A DNA stretch of 64,000 nucleotides, from the NCBI GenBank assembly GCA_041751935.1, contig JBGSIA010000100.1:85915-149914 (forward strand). The letters run 5' to 3'. How positions within the stretch are numbered: position 1 is the first letter of the stretch; each line of letters starts with the position of its first letter. Positions 43,704 through 53,444 of this stretch are shown here, piece by piece. Position numbers and translations under genes: made by a program. A model generated the notes under the pieces. The model was given only the letters and a program-made list of their open reading frames with translations, was not told where the DNA came from and searched no databases. The DNA comes from JBBSJZ01 sp041751935. Its GTDB lineage: Bacteria > Planctomycetota > Planctomycetia > Pirellulales > Pirellulaceae.

Positions 43704-44089
43704 TGGCCAGGAAAGCGAGCAAGACGCGAACCGTTCACCTAACCGATCGTGCGCTTCGTGACATTATTGGCATCGAATCTTACTCGATAGATCATTTTGG
43801 AAAGCGAGTCGCGGTGCAGTATGTCGGTAAGCTTGAATTAGGAATAGCGCGCATCGCTGACAACCCAGATCTTCTTCGCGAAGAATTACCCTTTCACGAT
43901 TCGCTCAAATTTTACCGAATCGAGCAGCATCTGCTTGTTTGCGAAACGGCAATCGTTGGCAAGATCATCATCCTTACGCTATTGCACGCGTCTATGGACA
44001 TTTCATCACGACTGGCCGAGTTAGAACCGAAGTTGTTGATAGAAACTGAAATGCTAGTGAATCAACTTCATCGATTACTAAAGCCGTGA
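43703..44089 (+). CDS. parE: ParE/RelE-superfamily toxin
   Basis: 128 residues from GTG 43703. Type II toxin of the RelE/ParE fold: VHLTDRALRDIIGIESYSIDHFG, KLELGIARIADNPDLLREE, FYRIEQHLLVCETAIVGKIIILTLLHASMDI. ParE members poison DNA gyrase; RelE members cleave mRNA on ribosomes; the ParD-type partner favours ParE. Compared with classical ParE (about 95-100 residues) it has a C-terminal extension of about 25 residues (LAELEPKLLIETEMLVNQLHRLLKP), predicted helical, possibly for membrane or partner contact. Converges with the flippase gene 54 bp away. Confidence 0.85.
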   Translation: MARKASKTRTVHLTDRALRDIIGIESYSIDHFGKRVAVQYVGKLELGIARIADNPDLLREELPFHDSLKFYRIEQHLLVCETAIVGKIIILTLLHASMDISSRLAELEPKLLIETEMLVNQLHRLLKP

Positions 44090-44143
44090 GCCCGACGTTC
44101 GACTCGGCATTCGCTTGTTTAAAGGCTAGGTCGGACGCCGCGA

Positions 44144-45655
44144 CTATGCGAACTCAACGTCCGCTTGCTGGCCGAAGCGTTTTTCGACAATTGATTGAAA
44201 CAATTGGCGAAGATCTCGACTTGTCACGACGACCAGCATGGTCGCCATCAAAGCGATCCAGGGACCAGCGAGTAAGGTTGCTGGAAGTGCCGTGCAAAAA
44301 ACGATATGGCAATCCAATCGATATCCACCACGATGCATACACCACCATAACCCAAGGACGACGACCAAATTTGACGCGAGCGTCGCCACCACAGCGCCAA
44401 ACAATCCCCACATCGGTACCAACCACGCGTTCATTGCAAGATTTGCGACTAACCCGACACCCATAGTGACGGAAATCCACTTGCCTTTTTCCAGCACCCA
44501 CAGGTAGTTCTGGCCGATCAACACCAAGGACGCCCAAATGGTGAAGACAAAGGCCATTGGCATCACCGACAATCCTTCGTCGTAGCGTCCTTCGAGCAAT
44601 GTACTGAAAATCAATGGAGAAAAGACTTGGGTCGCTGCGGCGATTACGGTGAAGCCAACGGCCAGCGCAAGTAAGCTGCGACGCAGCCGTTGATGTACTT
44701 CAGCACGACGACCGGCTTCCCAATCCGCAGTCAAGTAGGGCATCAGCACGCCGCTGAACAGGGATGCGACACTCAGTAGTAACGCTGGAAAAATTCGGCC
44801 GCTGTGATACTGGCCAACTGCCGCTTGTCCGTGCATTTCGCCGCCGGGTGTCAGGTGCAGCAACATGTAGCGATCAGACAACTCAAAAGTATTTCCTAGT
44901 AGATTCATCGCCCAAATCGCGGCGGCATAGGGCAACAATCTTCGCCACATGGCGCGCGAATCGAAATCGCTTGCCGGCCCGACCGATGCTTCCCATCCTT
45001 GACGAAGGGCAACGAAACCGGGCAACATCGCCAGTAGATTGGCTAGCGAGAACGCGGTCACCAAGCCAGTCAACCCGCCGCCCCGTTGCACCCACAACAC
45101 CGCCAGGGCAGTAAAGGCAACGCTTTGAATGAATTGCATGATCGATACGATGCGAACCAGTCGAAGTGAAGCGACCAGATCGTTGACGAAATTGAACGTG
45201 ATCATCGTAACAACCGACAGGGCAACACCAATAATCAACGATGTGCTCTGAGGTTCGAGGAAAACGATCCAACCGAAAGCTGATGGCCAGATCATCATGA
45301 GTGTGAAGAACACAGCGCCACAGAAACTTGTGGCTACCAACAACCGGCGGACAAATCGCCCGAGCTGACCCTGTAAACGATAATGTTCGACGAACCGCGG
45401 CAGCGAGCCTGGCAAACCGAACAACATCATCGGTGTCACCAACGTGATAAAACCTTGCGCCATCGCCCACTGGCCCAACACCGAGTCGTCAAGTAGACGA
45501 CAGAACCAAACGCCGCGAACAAATCCCACGCCTCGCTGGACGATCGTCAATGCTAACATCACGGCCACTCCCGTGAGTAACGAGTCGGCGCGAAATCCAG
45601 GGCGTATGATGCGGGTGTTGGACACAACGAATCGCAGGGTCAGTTTGTTGAACAT
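44144..45655 (-). CDS. Polysaccharide flippase (oligosaccharide/lipid II flippase superfamily)
   Basis: 503 residues from ATG 45655. Twelve to fourteen hydrophobic helices; layout and sequence of the MOP/Wzx-type polysaccharide exporters (SLLTGVAVMLALTIVQRGVG, GQWAMAQGFITLVTPMMLFG, GLPGSLPRFVEHYRLQGQLG). Exports lipid-linked glycan across the inner membrane, consistent with surface polysaccharide production. No glycosyltransferases are adjacent, so the substrate is unknown. Its start region reads away from the DUF3127 gene, with the 21-bp palindrome in the 281-bp gap between. Confidence 0.88.
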   Translation of the reverse strand: MFNKLTLRFVVSNTRIIRPGFRADSLLTGVAVMLALTIVQRGVGFVRGVWFCRLLDDSVLGQWAMAQGFITLVTPMMLFGLPGSLPRFVEHYRLQGQLGRFVRRLLVATSFCGAVFFTLMMIWPSAFGWIVFLEPQSTSLIIGVALSVVTMITFNFVNDLVASLRLVRIVSIMQFIQSVAFTALAVLWVQRGGGLTGLVTAFSLANLLAMLPGFVALRQGWEASVGPASDFDSRAMWRRLLPYAAAIWAMNLLGNTFELSDRYMLLHLTPGGEMHGQAAVGQYHSGRIFPALLLSVASLFSGVLMPYLTADWEAGRRAEVHQRLRRSLLALAVGFTVIAAATQVFSPLIFSTLLEGRYDEGLSVMPMAFVFTIWASLVLIGQNYLWVLEKGKWISVTMGVGLVANLAMNAWLVPMWGLFGAVVATLASNLVVVLGLWWCMHRGGYRLDCHIVFCTALPATLLAGPWIALMATMLVVVTSRDLRQLFQSIVEKRFGQQADVEFA

Positions 45656-45844
45656 GTACACTCGTGCAAATGTGCCTTGCACTACCACGTCAAGTAGCCC
45701 AGGCCTTCCCTAGTCGGAGGAAAAGTGCATGCTCAGAGACAACTATGCCGACGATGCTAGTTGTGCGGCTTGAAAGGGGGGCGGGCAGAAGTATGAAAAA
45801 GTGCTACGATCTGCAGGAGCCTGTGAATGCCAGTGAAGAGCCTG

Positions 45845-45897
45845 TCCGAAAAGGGGGCTGGCCCTGTGATAACAAGAGGGTCAGCCCCCTTTTCGGA
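45845..45897. repeat. 21-bp palindromic hairpin (REP-like element or strong terminator)
   Basis: Left arm 45845-45865 begins TCCGAAAAGGGGGCTG and right arm 45877-45897 ends CAGCCCCCTTTTCGGA; 21 paired positions with a single G-T, 11-nt loop (GTGATAACAAG). It sits in the 281-bp gap between divergent genes, where a terminator would not be expected. No T-run follows either arm. It may be a member of a dispersed palindromic (REP/RAYT-type) family; no transposase is nearby. Confidence 0.6.
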
Positions 45898-45936
45898 TAC
45901 CTAACTAATACCTTTGCGAAAGTGTGCTGCACGAAC

Positions 45937-46317
45937 ATGAATGACGGAAAAGTACGTGGAAAGATCCACCTCATCGAAGAAACGAAAACATTTGGCAGCA
46001 AGGGATTCCGCAAGCGATTGGTAGTACTTGAACAGGACAAGGGCAGCTTTGTGAACTTCGTGCCAATCGATTTCACTCGTGATGATTGTGACAGTGTCGA
46101 TGAACTCAGCGAGGGCCAGGAAGTCGAGATTGCTTTCCGATTGAGCGGTCGACGATGGCAGAAAGACTCTGACAGCGAAGTGCGTTTCTTTTTGAATGCC
46201 GAAGCCGTTTCGTTCACCGTGGTTGGCGAAGGGACTCCGCCGCGCAGTAGCAGCTCATCCACTGGAAACGCTAACGATGCCTTCGACGAAGCTGGTGACG
46301 ACGAAGCACCGTTTTAG
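45937..46317 (+). CDS. DUF3127 domain protein (OB-fold-like)
   Basis: 126 residues from ATG 45937; a longer frame from 45664 runs through the palindrome and is rejected. The single domain matches DUF3127: GKIHLIEETKTFGSKGFRKR, FVPIDFTRDDCDSVDELSEG, EVEIAFRLSGRRW and RFFLNAEAV. Reported members look like small single-strand DNA-binding/OB-fold proteins; function not established. A Ser-rich, acidic tail (SSSSSTGNANDAFDEAGDDEAPF is its composition, ending in DDEAPF) resembles the acidic C-terminal peptide of SSB proteins, which contacts partners. That similarity is inference. Confidence 0.8.
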   Translation: MNDGKVRGKIHLIEETKTFGSKGFRKRLVVLEQDKGSFVNFVPIDFTRDDCDSVDELSEGQEVEIAFRLSGRRWQKDSDSEVRFFLNAEAVSFTVVGEGTPPRSSSSSTGNANDAFDEAGDDEAPF

Positions 46318-46408
46318 TCTGTGTGGCGAGTTTACTAGCGTGATTTGTTTATCCGCGTGCCAAGAATGACTCGCTATCGTCGCGTTCGCATCCATCATCA
46401 ACAGCGAA

Positions 46409-47854
46409 TTACGATGTTGGCGTGCGAATGACAAGATTGCGAATCTCGGTAAAGTCCTCCATCGCAAACCGCACGCCTTCGCGTCCCAGACCGCTGTTCT
46501 TGACGCCGCCGTAAGGCATGTTATCCACACGCCACGAGGGAACGTCGCCAATAATGACACCGCCCACTTCTAACTCGTCCCAGGCTTGTTGCATTTTGTA
46601 CAAATCGCGAGTGAAGACCCCAGCTTGTAAACCAAATTCGCTATCGTTCACCAGCTGCATCGCCTCGTCGAAGGTTTTGTAAGCACTGAGCACCGCGACA
46701 GGTCCGAACGCTTCCTTGGTGCAGATGTTCTGATCGCGAGGCACGTGTTCCATTACCGTCGCTTGCAGCATTGCCCCTTCACGTTGGCCACCGCAAAGAA
46801 TCTTGCCTCCTGCGGTAACTGCTGCGTCGATCCAGTCGCTGAGCCGTTTCGCTTCCTCTTGGCTGATCATCGGCCCAATAAACGTATCCTCATTTTTTGG
46901 ATCACCGGCCACCAGGCACTTTGTCGCCGCGACAAAACGATCACGTGTTTCATTGTAGATCGACTCGTGGATGAGCACTCGTTGGACACCGATACAACTT
47001 TGCCCGGATTGGTAAAAAGCACCGACGATCAATCGTTGAATTGCATCATCCAAGTTGGTGTCGGGTTCGATCACACACGCAGCGTTGCCACCGAGCTCCA
47101 GGATGACTTTCTTCTTGCCAGCTTTTGACTTCAGTTTCCAGCCGACGGCGGGTGAACCGGTAAAGCTCAGCAGTTTCAACCGCTCGTCAGTTGTAAACAG
47201 ATCCGCTGCGTCACGATGACACGGCAGAATCGAAAACGCGCCTGATGGCAGATCCGTTTCTGCGAGGATCTCGCCGATAAGAATGGCTCCCACGGGAGTG
47301 CGGCTGGCTGGCTTGAGTACAAACGGGCAGCCGACAGCAATCGCTGGCGCGATCTTGTGTGCCGCCAAGTTGAGCGGAAAGTTGAACGGTGAAATGAATG
47401 ACAAGGGACCGACGGGTACTCGCTTCCACATCCCGCGATAGCCACGGGCTCGGGACGAGATTTCCAAATTCAGTACTTCGCCGGTTTGGCGTACGGACTC
47501 TGCGGCAGCTATGCGGAACGTGTCAATCAAACGCGTGACCTCGCCGCGTGCGTCCTTTATCGGTTTGCCAGCTTCGATGCACAGCGACATTGCCAGTTCA
47601 TCAAAACGTTGCTCAAACCGCATGACGCAATGTTGCAGCACGTTTTCTCGTTCGTCGGGCGTCATTTGACGCATCGGCTCTGTCGCCCCGCAAGCCTTTT
47701 CGATCGCCCAAGAAATCGTGTTCATATCGGCCATCGCAACTCGCGTCGCAAGCTCACCTGTGTACTTGTCGACAACCTCCAAATCCTTGTTCGGCGATTG
47801 CGGTTTGTTGGCGAGGTAATATGGATAAGAATTTTGAAGCGATGATTGATTCAT
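46409..47854 (-). CDS. NAD(P)-dependent aldehyde dehydrogenase
   Basis: 481 residues. Complete ALDH: oxyanion Asn158 in SPFNFPLNLAAHK, cofactor site KPASRTPVGA, Glu253 in LELGGNAACV and nucleophile Cys287 in QSGQSCIGVQR. C-terminal KEAFGPVAVL and NMPYGGVKNSGLGREG. The pattern is that of the phosphonoacetaldehyde/lactaldehyde/glyceraldehyde-3-phosphate-type ALDHs often seen with alcohol dehydrogenases; substrate unresolved. Divergent from the malic enzyme gene. Confidence 0.93.
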   Translation of the reverse strand: MNQSSLQNSYPYYLANKPQSPNKDLEVVDKYTGELATRVAMADMNTISWAIEKACGATEPMRQMTPDERENVLQHCVMRFEQRFDELAMSLCIEAGKPIKDARGEVTRLIDTFRIAAAESVRQTGEVLNLEISSRARGYRGMWKRVPVGPLSFISPFNFPLNLAAHKIAPAIAVGCPFVLKPASRTPVGAILIGEILAETDLPSGAFSILPCHRDAADLFTTDERLKLLSFTGSPAVGWKLKSKAGKKKVILELGGNAACVIEPDTNLDDAIQRLIVGAFYQSGQSCIGVQRVLIHESIYNETRDRFVAATKCLVAGDPKNEDTFIGPMISQEEAKRLSDWIDAAVTAGGKILCGGQREGAMLQATVMEHVPRDQNICTKEAFGPVAVLSAYKTFDEAMQLVNDSEFGLQAGVFTRDLYKMQQAWDELEVGGVIIGDVPSWRVDNMPYGGVKNSGLGREGVRFAMEDFTEIRNLVIRTPTS

Positions 47855-47991
47855 ATCGCGAAACTCTTTTCTTGAATTACATGGTTCAGGATGCGATCGT
47901 TCTCGAAGTAGTCGATACGTGACACCTGATGGGGTGGCGGTTGTGATACGCTACTGAGCTGACCGGTTAGGATACTTTTTTCACGAGCAAC

Positions 47992-49158
47992 ATGATGACA
48001 GATTTTTTTGAGCGGAGCTTGATCGTTCACGAGCAGTTACGGGGCAAGCTCGGAATCGTCTCGCGTGTGCCCGTGATCACACGTGACGACTTGTCGATCG
48101 CCTACACTCCGGGTGTTGCTCGGCCGTGTGAAGTGATCGCTGCCAACCCCAACCGGGCTCGCGACCTGACAATCAAACGCAACAGTGTCGCCATCGTCAG
48201 CGATGGATCGGCGGTGCTTGGGTTAGGCAATATTGGTCCGCTCGCGGCGATTCCTGTAATGGAAGGAAAAGCGATATTGTTCAAGGAGTTTGCCGGAATT
48301 GATGCTTGGCCGATCTGTTTAGATACGCAAGATTCGCAAGAGATCATCGACACCGTGCGCCGCATTGCACCGGTGTTTGGCGGCATCAACCTGGAGGACA
48401 TCGCGGCGCCACGTTGTTTTGAGATCGAAAACGCACTGCAGGACCTGGGGATTCCGGTCTTCCATGATGATCAGCACGGAACAGCGATCGTGCTGCTTGC
48501 CGCCATGCTCAATGCCTCGAAAGTGATTGATCGAGAGTTGACCGATATGCGAATCGTGATCAATGGTGCGGGAGCAGCCGGGACGGCGATCGCCAGACTG
48601 TTGCGTTGTGTTGGACACGATTCAAGTGTCTGTGTCCCGGTCAAGGACGTGATCGTATGTGACACGCGCGGAGCGATTCATCGAGATCGTGAGGACTTGA
48701 CGTCCGAGAAACGGCAGCTGCTTGGGTACACCAATCGTGATAATCGCTGCGGCAGTGTCCATGAAGTGCTGGCGGGGGCCGATGTGTTTGTCGGTGTCAG
48801 CAAAGGCAATTTGCTGACGGCCGATCATATTCGCACGATGAATGATACGGCGATCGTGCTGGCGATGGCGAATCCAACACCAGAGATTATGCCTGACGAA
48901 GCTCGCACCGGAGGCGCGGTGGTGATCGGCACCGGTCGCAGTGACTTTCCCAATCAAGTGAACAACGTATTGGTCTTTCCCGGAATCTTTCGCGGGGCAC
49001 TCGATTGCGGAGCGGCGCGAATCACGGAAGAAATGAAAGTGACGGCGGCTAAGACTCTTGCTGCCTGTGTCGACTATCCGACAGCCGATCGAATACTGCC
49101 CGATGCACTGGACCGCACCGTCGCCCCTAGGATCGCGGACGCGGTCGCTCGGATTTGA
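47992..49158 (+). CDS. NAD(P)-dependent malic enzyme, short form
   Basis: 388 residues. Oxidative decarboxylation of malate to pyruvate. Visible: Tyr38 (SIAYTPGVARP), Lys93 in MEGKAILFKEFAGIDAWP, metal ligands Glu135-Asp136 and Asp160 (FHDDQHGTAI), and Rossmann NGAGAAGTAI (191-200). The short form ends here, without the C-terminal phosphotransacetylase-like domain of MaeB. Whether NAD or NADP is used is not clear. Divergent from the ALDH gene; a second ATG follows at once (47995). Confidence 0.93.
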   Translation: MMTDFFERSLIVHEQLRGKLGIVSRVPVITRDDLSIAYTPGVARPCEVIAANPNRARDLTIKRNSVAIVSDGSAVLGLGNIGPLAAIPVMEGKAILFKEFAGIDAWPICLDTQDSQEIIDTVRRIAPVFGGINLEDIAAPRCFEIENALQDLGIPVFHDDQHGTAIVLLAAMLNASKVIDRELTDMRIVINGAGAAGTAIARLLRCVGHDSSVCVPVKDVIVCDTRGAIHRDREDLTSEKRQLLGYTNRDNRCGSVHEVLAGADVFVGVSKGNLLTADHIRTMNDTAIVLAMANPTPEIMPDEARTGGAVVIGTGRSDFPNQVNNVLVFPGIFRGALDCGAARITEEMKVTAAKTLAACVDYPTADRILPDALDRTVAPRIADAVARI

Positions 49159-49529
49159 TCGCCGATTCCTTGGGCTGAATTGCTAGTGATTGCCTTGGAA
49201 CCCTACGGCGTTGCCATCGGTGAATCTCTTTGGCGGCAATGATCATCCGTATCTTTGTCGAACTCTTGGTGATAGGTGATGTAATAATCGATATCCCGCT
49301 TTTCCAAGAGGCTAGCGGATATTTTTCCGTATCCCTGCAAAGCGCTGATGATCACCCATATCAAGCATTGCTGTAGCGTTGGCGCAGTGTCGTCGAGGCG
49401 TAGCAGGTTCCAAAAAGTCCTTTGGCGGGGCTTTCGCGAATCTTGAACGTTCGCTGGGTTGGCCAGTTCCGGTTCAGCTATATTGATACGCATTCAAACT
49501 GTGCGTTGTCCTCCTCAGGAGTTGCGTTT
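49159..49529. other. 371-bp intergenic region, no convincing gene
   Basis: Between the malic enzyme and the propeller operon. Only weak features: a five-bp hairpin (GGATA/TATCC near 49310-49340) and AGGAG 9 nt before the next ATG (49530). A 96-codon minus-strand frame (49203-49493) has no nearby ribosome binding site or recognisable motif. No clear -35/-10 pair was found, though the operon promoter should lie here. Confidence 0.5.
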
Positions 49530-52500
49530 ATGTCGCACCAGTCGACTTGGACCTGTCGGTCCACCACCTTTTTTTTCCTTGGAGTCGTAAGTTTAGCCGC
49601 GGCTTGTGCCGATGCGGCTGACCCGCAAGCCGAGGCCAAGCGAGTACTCACCGATGCGGGGAAGTCGTCTGGCTTTTTTGTTCATTTGGGCTGTGGCAAT
49701 GGCGAGCTGACGGAAGCACTGAAACAGAACGACAGTACACACGTTCACGGACTTTCACGTAGCAAGGTGGAAGTTGCGGCGGCAAGAAATCGCTGGGGCG
49801 CGGACTCGAAGTACGGTGACCTCGCGGCGGACATGCTTTCCGGAAGTGAGCTGCCCTATGTGGATAACCTCGTCAACTTGCTTGTCGTCGAGACGTTGGA
49901 CGTGCCAATGGACGAGGTCACTCGGGTGTTGACTCCCGGTGGTGTCGCCATGATCCGCAGTGCGAGCGGCTGGGACAAGATCGTCAAACCTTGGCCGGAT
50001 ACGATTGATGAGTGGTCACACTACTTGCATGATGCATCGGGGAACTCGGTGGCACACGACTCCGAAGTCGGTCCACCGCGTCACTTGCAGTGGGTCGGCA
50101 GTCCACGATGGTCACGGCACCACGACCGCATGGCCAGCATGAGCGCATTGGTTTCAACCGCCGGTCGCATGTTCTACATCATGGACGAGGGAAGTCGGAT
50201 CTCGATTCAGTTGCCGCCAAAGTGGAAACTAATCTCGCGAGACGCCTTCAATGGAAGTGTGCTGTGGAAGCGTGATATCCAGTCTTGGCAATCGCACTTG
50301 TGGCCACTCAAGAGCGGTCCGACTCAGCTATCAAGGCGACTGGTTTCCACCGATGACACGGTTTATGTGACGCTGTCGATCAACGATCCGTTGTCGGCCC
50401 TGGATGCCGCGACTGGCGAAACCATTCGAACTTACGAGGGTACCGATGCGACGGAGGAAGTGATCACGACCGGTGGTATACTGTTCTTGGTCGTTCGTAA
50501 AGGCGAGGCAGAGCTTGAGAAGTACGCTCCCGTCAATGCGACCGTTGGCGATCAAGCACTCGTTGGCAAGGACTACTTTTGGAATGAAGAACCTCGCGTG
50601 TTGATGGCCGTCGACGCGAAAACCGGCGAGAAACTGTGGACGAAACAAACCACGATTTCACCGCTCACCTTGGCCGCTGACTCTTCGCAAATTTACTACC
50701 ATGACGGAACACGAGTTGTCGCGGTGGACCAACGGACGGGTAATCCAGCGTGGCAAACAGAGCCCGTTTCACGTCGGCAATCGTTTACGTTCAACTTTGG
50801 CCCCCGCTTGGTCATATACGATGGCGTCGTATTGTTCTCCGGCGGCGATGGCAAGATGATCAGTCTGGATGCCAAGAGCGGCGTCGAGTTGTGGAACAGT
50901 AGTTTTCCAAACTCGGGGTATCAGTCACCACAGGATTTGATGGTAGTCAACGGCTTGGTGTGGTTGGCACCGCTGACTCAAGGCAAAGATTCGGGCGTTT
51001 ACACGGGTCGAGACCCGAAGACGGGCGAAGTCAAAAAGTCGTTCGCGCCAGACATTGAAACCTATTGGTTCCACCACCGCTGTTATATCGCTAAGGGAAC
51101 CGACAAGTTTTTGATGCCATCGCGAACAGGAGTCGAGTTTGTCGATCCGAATCAAGAGCACTGGGAGATTCATCATTGGGTCCGCGGTGGTTGCTTGTAT
51201 GGAGTGATGCCGTGCAATGGTTTAACGTACACGCCACCACATGATTGCGCGTGTTACCCCGAAGCAAAACTGTTCGGCTTCAATGCGCTTGCTCCCGCAG
51301 CACCGACGCGTCCTGTGCCGGGACAGATCCCTGAACAAGGTCGGCTGGAGAAAGGCCCGGCGTACAACATCCCGTTAGCCGACGTGAGTGAGACGTCCAC
51401 GGGTGATTGGCCAACCTATCGACACGACGCCCAGCGAAGTGGAGCGGCGACTCAACCTGTCGGCTCCAAGGTGCAAGCTCAATGGACTACGAAACTCGGT
51501 GGACGGTTGACACCGCCGGTGATCGCCGGTGGGCTGGTTTACGTTGCCCAGACCGACACGCATACGTTATTGGCCTTGGATGAAACGACGGGAGATCGTC
51601 GCTGGCACTTTACCGCTGGTGGACGCATCGACTCGCCACCAACGGTCCATCGAGGGCGTATTGTTTTCGGATGCGTGGATGGTTGGCTGTATTGTTTGTC
51701 AGCGGACGATGGCCAGCTTGTGTGGAAGTATCGCGTTGCGCCGCTAGATCGCCGCACGATGGCGTATGAGCAACTGGAGTCACTGTGGCCCGTTCATGGG
51801 ACGGCTTTGATTCACAACGAACAAGTTTACGCCGTGGCTGGCCGCTCGATTTTTCTCGACGGCGGTTTGCGTTTGGTGCGGTTGGACTTGGCCACAGGAA
51901 AAAAACTTTCCGAGACGATCATGGACGAGAAGAATCCCGAGACAGGAAACAACATCCAAGAGAAACTGCAAACTCTGCAGATGCCCGTCGGCTTACCGGA
52001 CATTCTTTCCTGCGATGGCAAACACATTTTCATGAAGAGCCAGAAGTTTGATTTAGAAGGGAACCGTTTGGAAATTGGCCCGAACTCCGGTGAGTTTGCC
52101 AAGCAAGTGGAAAAACAACGCGGTGAGGATGCACATATCTTTGCACCGATGGGATACCTCGACGATTCGTGGTTCCACCGGTCGTATTGGGTACTCGGGC
52201 AAAGCTTCGCCGGCGGACACGGTGGGTACTATCAAGCCGGTAAGGTCGCGCCTTCAGGCAGGTTGTTGGTCAATGGTAATGGCTACGTGTTTGGCTATGG
52301 CCGTAAACCGCAGTACTTGCGTTGGACCACGACGCTGGAGCACCAGTTGTTTGCTGCCGAACCGGAACCGCCAGAAATCCCTAAAACGATCGCCAAACCC
52401 CAAGCCGACGCGGGTGTGCAATACGCTGGCTTCCCCAAGACGCCATCATTGGATCCCACAGCTAAACCGATCACTGTCGAAGCGTGGATCACCACGACAC

Positions 52501-53441
52501 AACCCAACGGTATCGTGCTGGCACGTGGTGGTCCCTCGGAAGGATTTTCGCTGGAGATTGAAGGCGGTAAACCAAGCTTTCACGTTCGCGCTGGCGGCAC
52601 GCTTAAGAGTGCAACCGGTTCCCAGCGGGTTGTGGGTGGCTGGCATCACTTAGTGGGCGTATTGCAGCAAGACAGTTCGATGCAACTGTACGTTGATGGT
52701 GAACTCGTTGGTGAAGCCAGGGCGGCTGGATTGATTAGCAAGGACCCGGCACAGTCGTTGGAGATCGGCACAGACTTGGGTGGCAATGTCGGACCGGGAA
52801 CAGGGACACTGGGATTCACCGGCATCATTGACGAAGTGCGATTATATTTCTTGGCAGCCAATGCAAAGCAAGTTCGTGAACGATTTACCGATGGTTCGGA
52901 AATAAGCAGCGAGGCTGTGATAGCCATCGGTTTCGATGACGGATCGGCACGCGACCTGAGTGTGCATGCGAACAACGGCACTTTGGAAGGCGGTGTTCGT
53001 GTCGATGGCAAGTTTGGTGGTGCAGTTCAGTTTTCTCAGCGATCTGCGGGCGGTGGCCGGAAACGCAATAACAACAACTCGCAAGCGGGGTCGAGCTTGG
53101 TCAAACCCAAGTGGGCCAAAGACGTGCCAATCTATGTGCGCTCGATGGTTTTGGCTGGAGAAAACTTGTTTATTGCTGGGCCACCGGACATCATCGACGA
53201 AGAAGAAACCTTCGAGAAGCTGACCGAGAAAGATCCTGAAGTGCAAAAGTTGCTCGACGAACAGGACGCGGTTCTCGAAGGCAGTACCGGCGGACTGCTG
53301 TTCGCAGTCAACATGCACACCGGCGAAGTCCAACAGCGAGTGGTACTGGATGAGCTGCCCACTTGGGATGGCTTATCCAGTGCGAACGGCAAGTTGTTCA
53401 TATCGACGCTTGGTGGTAGCGTGGTTTGTTTTGGTGAGTAG
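49530..53441 (+). CDS. Secreted methyltransferase-like / PQQ-type beta-propeller / LamG protein
   Basis: 1303 residues from ATG 49530, with AGGAG 9 nt upstream. Signal peptide 1-30. Residues 30-145 have a class-I SAM-methyltransferase-like pattern (VHLGCGNGEL, 51-60; ELPYVDNLVNLLVV; EVTRVLTPGGVAMI), unexpected in a secreted protein. Residues about 155-960 are a PQQ/BamB-like beta-propeller (SRDAFNGSVLWKRDIQSW, ALDAATGETIRTYEG, ALDETTGDRRWHFTAGG). About 975-1165 is a LamG/ConA-like lectin domain (ITVEAWITTTQPNGIVLARG, GIIDEVRLYF); a KRNNNNSQ low-complexity linker precedes a last propeller blade. Planctomycete-specific architecture of unknown function. First gene of a three-gene operon (4-bp and overlapping gaps). 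Confidence 0.85.
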   Translation: MSHQSTWTCRSTTFFFLGVVSLAAACADAADPQAEAKRVLTDAGKSSGFFVHLGCGNGELTEALKQNDSTHVHGLSRSKVEVAAARNRWGADSKYGDLAADMLSGSELPYVDNLVNLLVVETLDVPMDEVTRVLTPGGVAMIRSASGWDKIVKPWPDTIDEWSHYLHDASGNSVAHDSEVGPPRHLQWVGSPRWSRHHDRMASMSALVSTAGRMFYIMDEGSRISIQLPPKWKLISRDAFNGSVLWKRDIQSWQSHLWPLKSGPTQLSRRLVSTDDTVYVTLSINDPLSALDAATGETIRTYEGTDATEEVITTGGILFLVVRKGEAELEKYAPVNATVGDQALVGKDYFWNEEPRVLMAVDAKTGEKLWTKQTTISPLTLAADSSQIYYHDGTRVVAVDQRTGNPAWQTEPVSRRQSFTFNFGPRLVIYDGVVLFSGGDGKMISLDAKSGVELWNSSFPNSGYQSPQDLMVVNGLVWLAPLTQGKDSGVYTGRDPKTGEVKKSFAPDIETYWFHHRCYIAKGTDKFLMPSRTGVEFVDPNQEHWEIHHWVRGGCLYGVMPCNGLTYTPPHDCACYPEAKLFGFNALAPAAPTRPVPGQIPEQGRLEKGPAYNIPLADVSETSTGDWPTYRHDAQRSGAATQPVGSKVQAQWTTKLGGRLTPPVIAGGLVYVAQTDTHTLLALDETTGDRRWHFTAGGRIDSPPTVHRGRIVFGCVDGWLYCLSADDGQLVWKYRVAPLDRRTMAYEQLESLWPVHGTALIHNEQVYAVAGRSIFLDGGLRLVRLDLATGKKLSETIMDEKNPETGNNIQEKLQTLQMPVGLPDILSCDGKHIFMKSQKFDLEGNRLEIGPNSGEFAKQVEKQRGEDAHIFAPMGYLDDSWFHRSYWVLGQSFAGGHGGYYQAGKVAPSGRLLVNGNGYVFGYGRKPQYLRWTTTLEHQLFAAEPEPPEIPKTIAKPQADAGVQYAGFPKTPSLDPTAKPITVEAWITTTQPNGIVLARGGPSEGFSLEIEGGKPSFHVRAGGTLKSATGSQRVVGGWHHLVGVLQQDSSMQLYVDGELVGEARAAGLISKDPAQSLEIGTDLGGNVGPGTGTLGFTGIIDEVRLYFLAANAKQVRERFTDGSEISSEAVIAIGFDDGSARDLSVHANNGTLEGGVRVDGKFGGAVQFSQRSAGGGRKRNNNNSQAGSSLVKPKWAKDVPIYVRSMVLAGENLFIAGPPDIIDEEETFEKLTEKDPEVQKLLDEQDAVLEGSTGGLLFAVNMHTGEVQQRVVLDELPTWDGLSSANGKLFISTLGGSVVCFGE

Positions 53442-53444
53442 CCA

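Noticed and set aside
44086..44466. 126-codon plus-strand frame after parE
   Set aside because: Antisense to the flippase 3' end; not a third TA gene as far as can be seen.
45664..45936. N-terminal extension of the DUF3127 protein
   Set aside because: The extra 91 codons run through the 21-bp palindrome and show no family similarity; ATG 45937 is preferred.
49203..49493. 96-codon minus-strand frame in the intergenic gap
   Set aside because: No ribosome binding site within range and no recognisable motif; reported only as part of the gap description.
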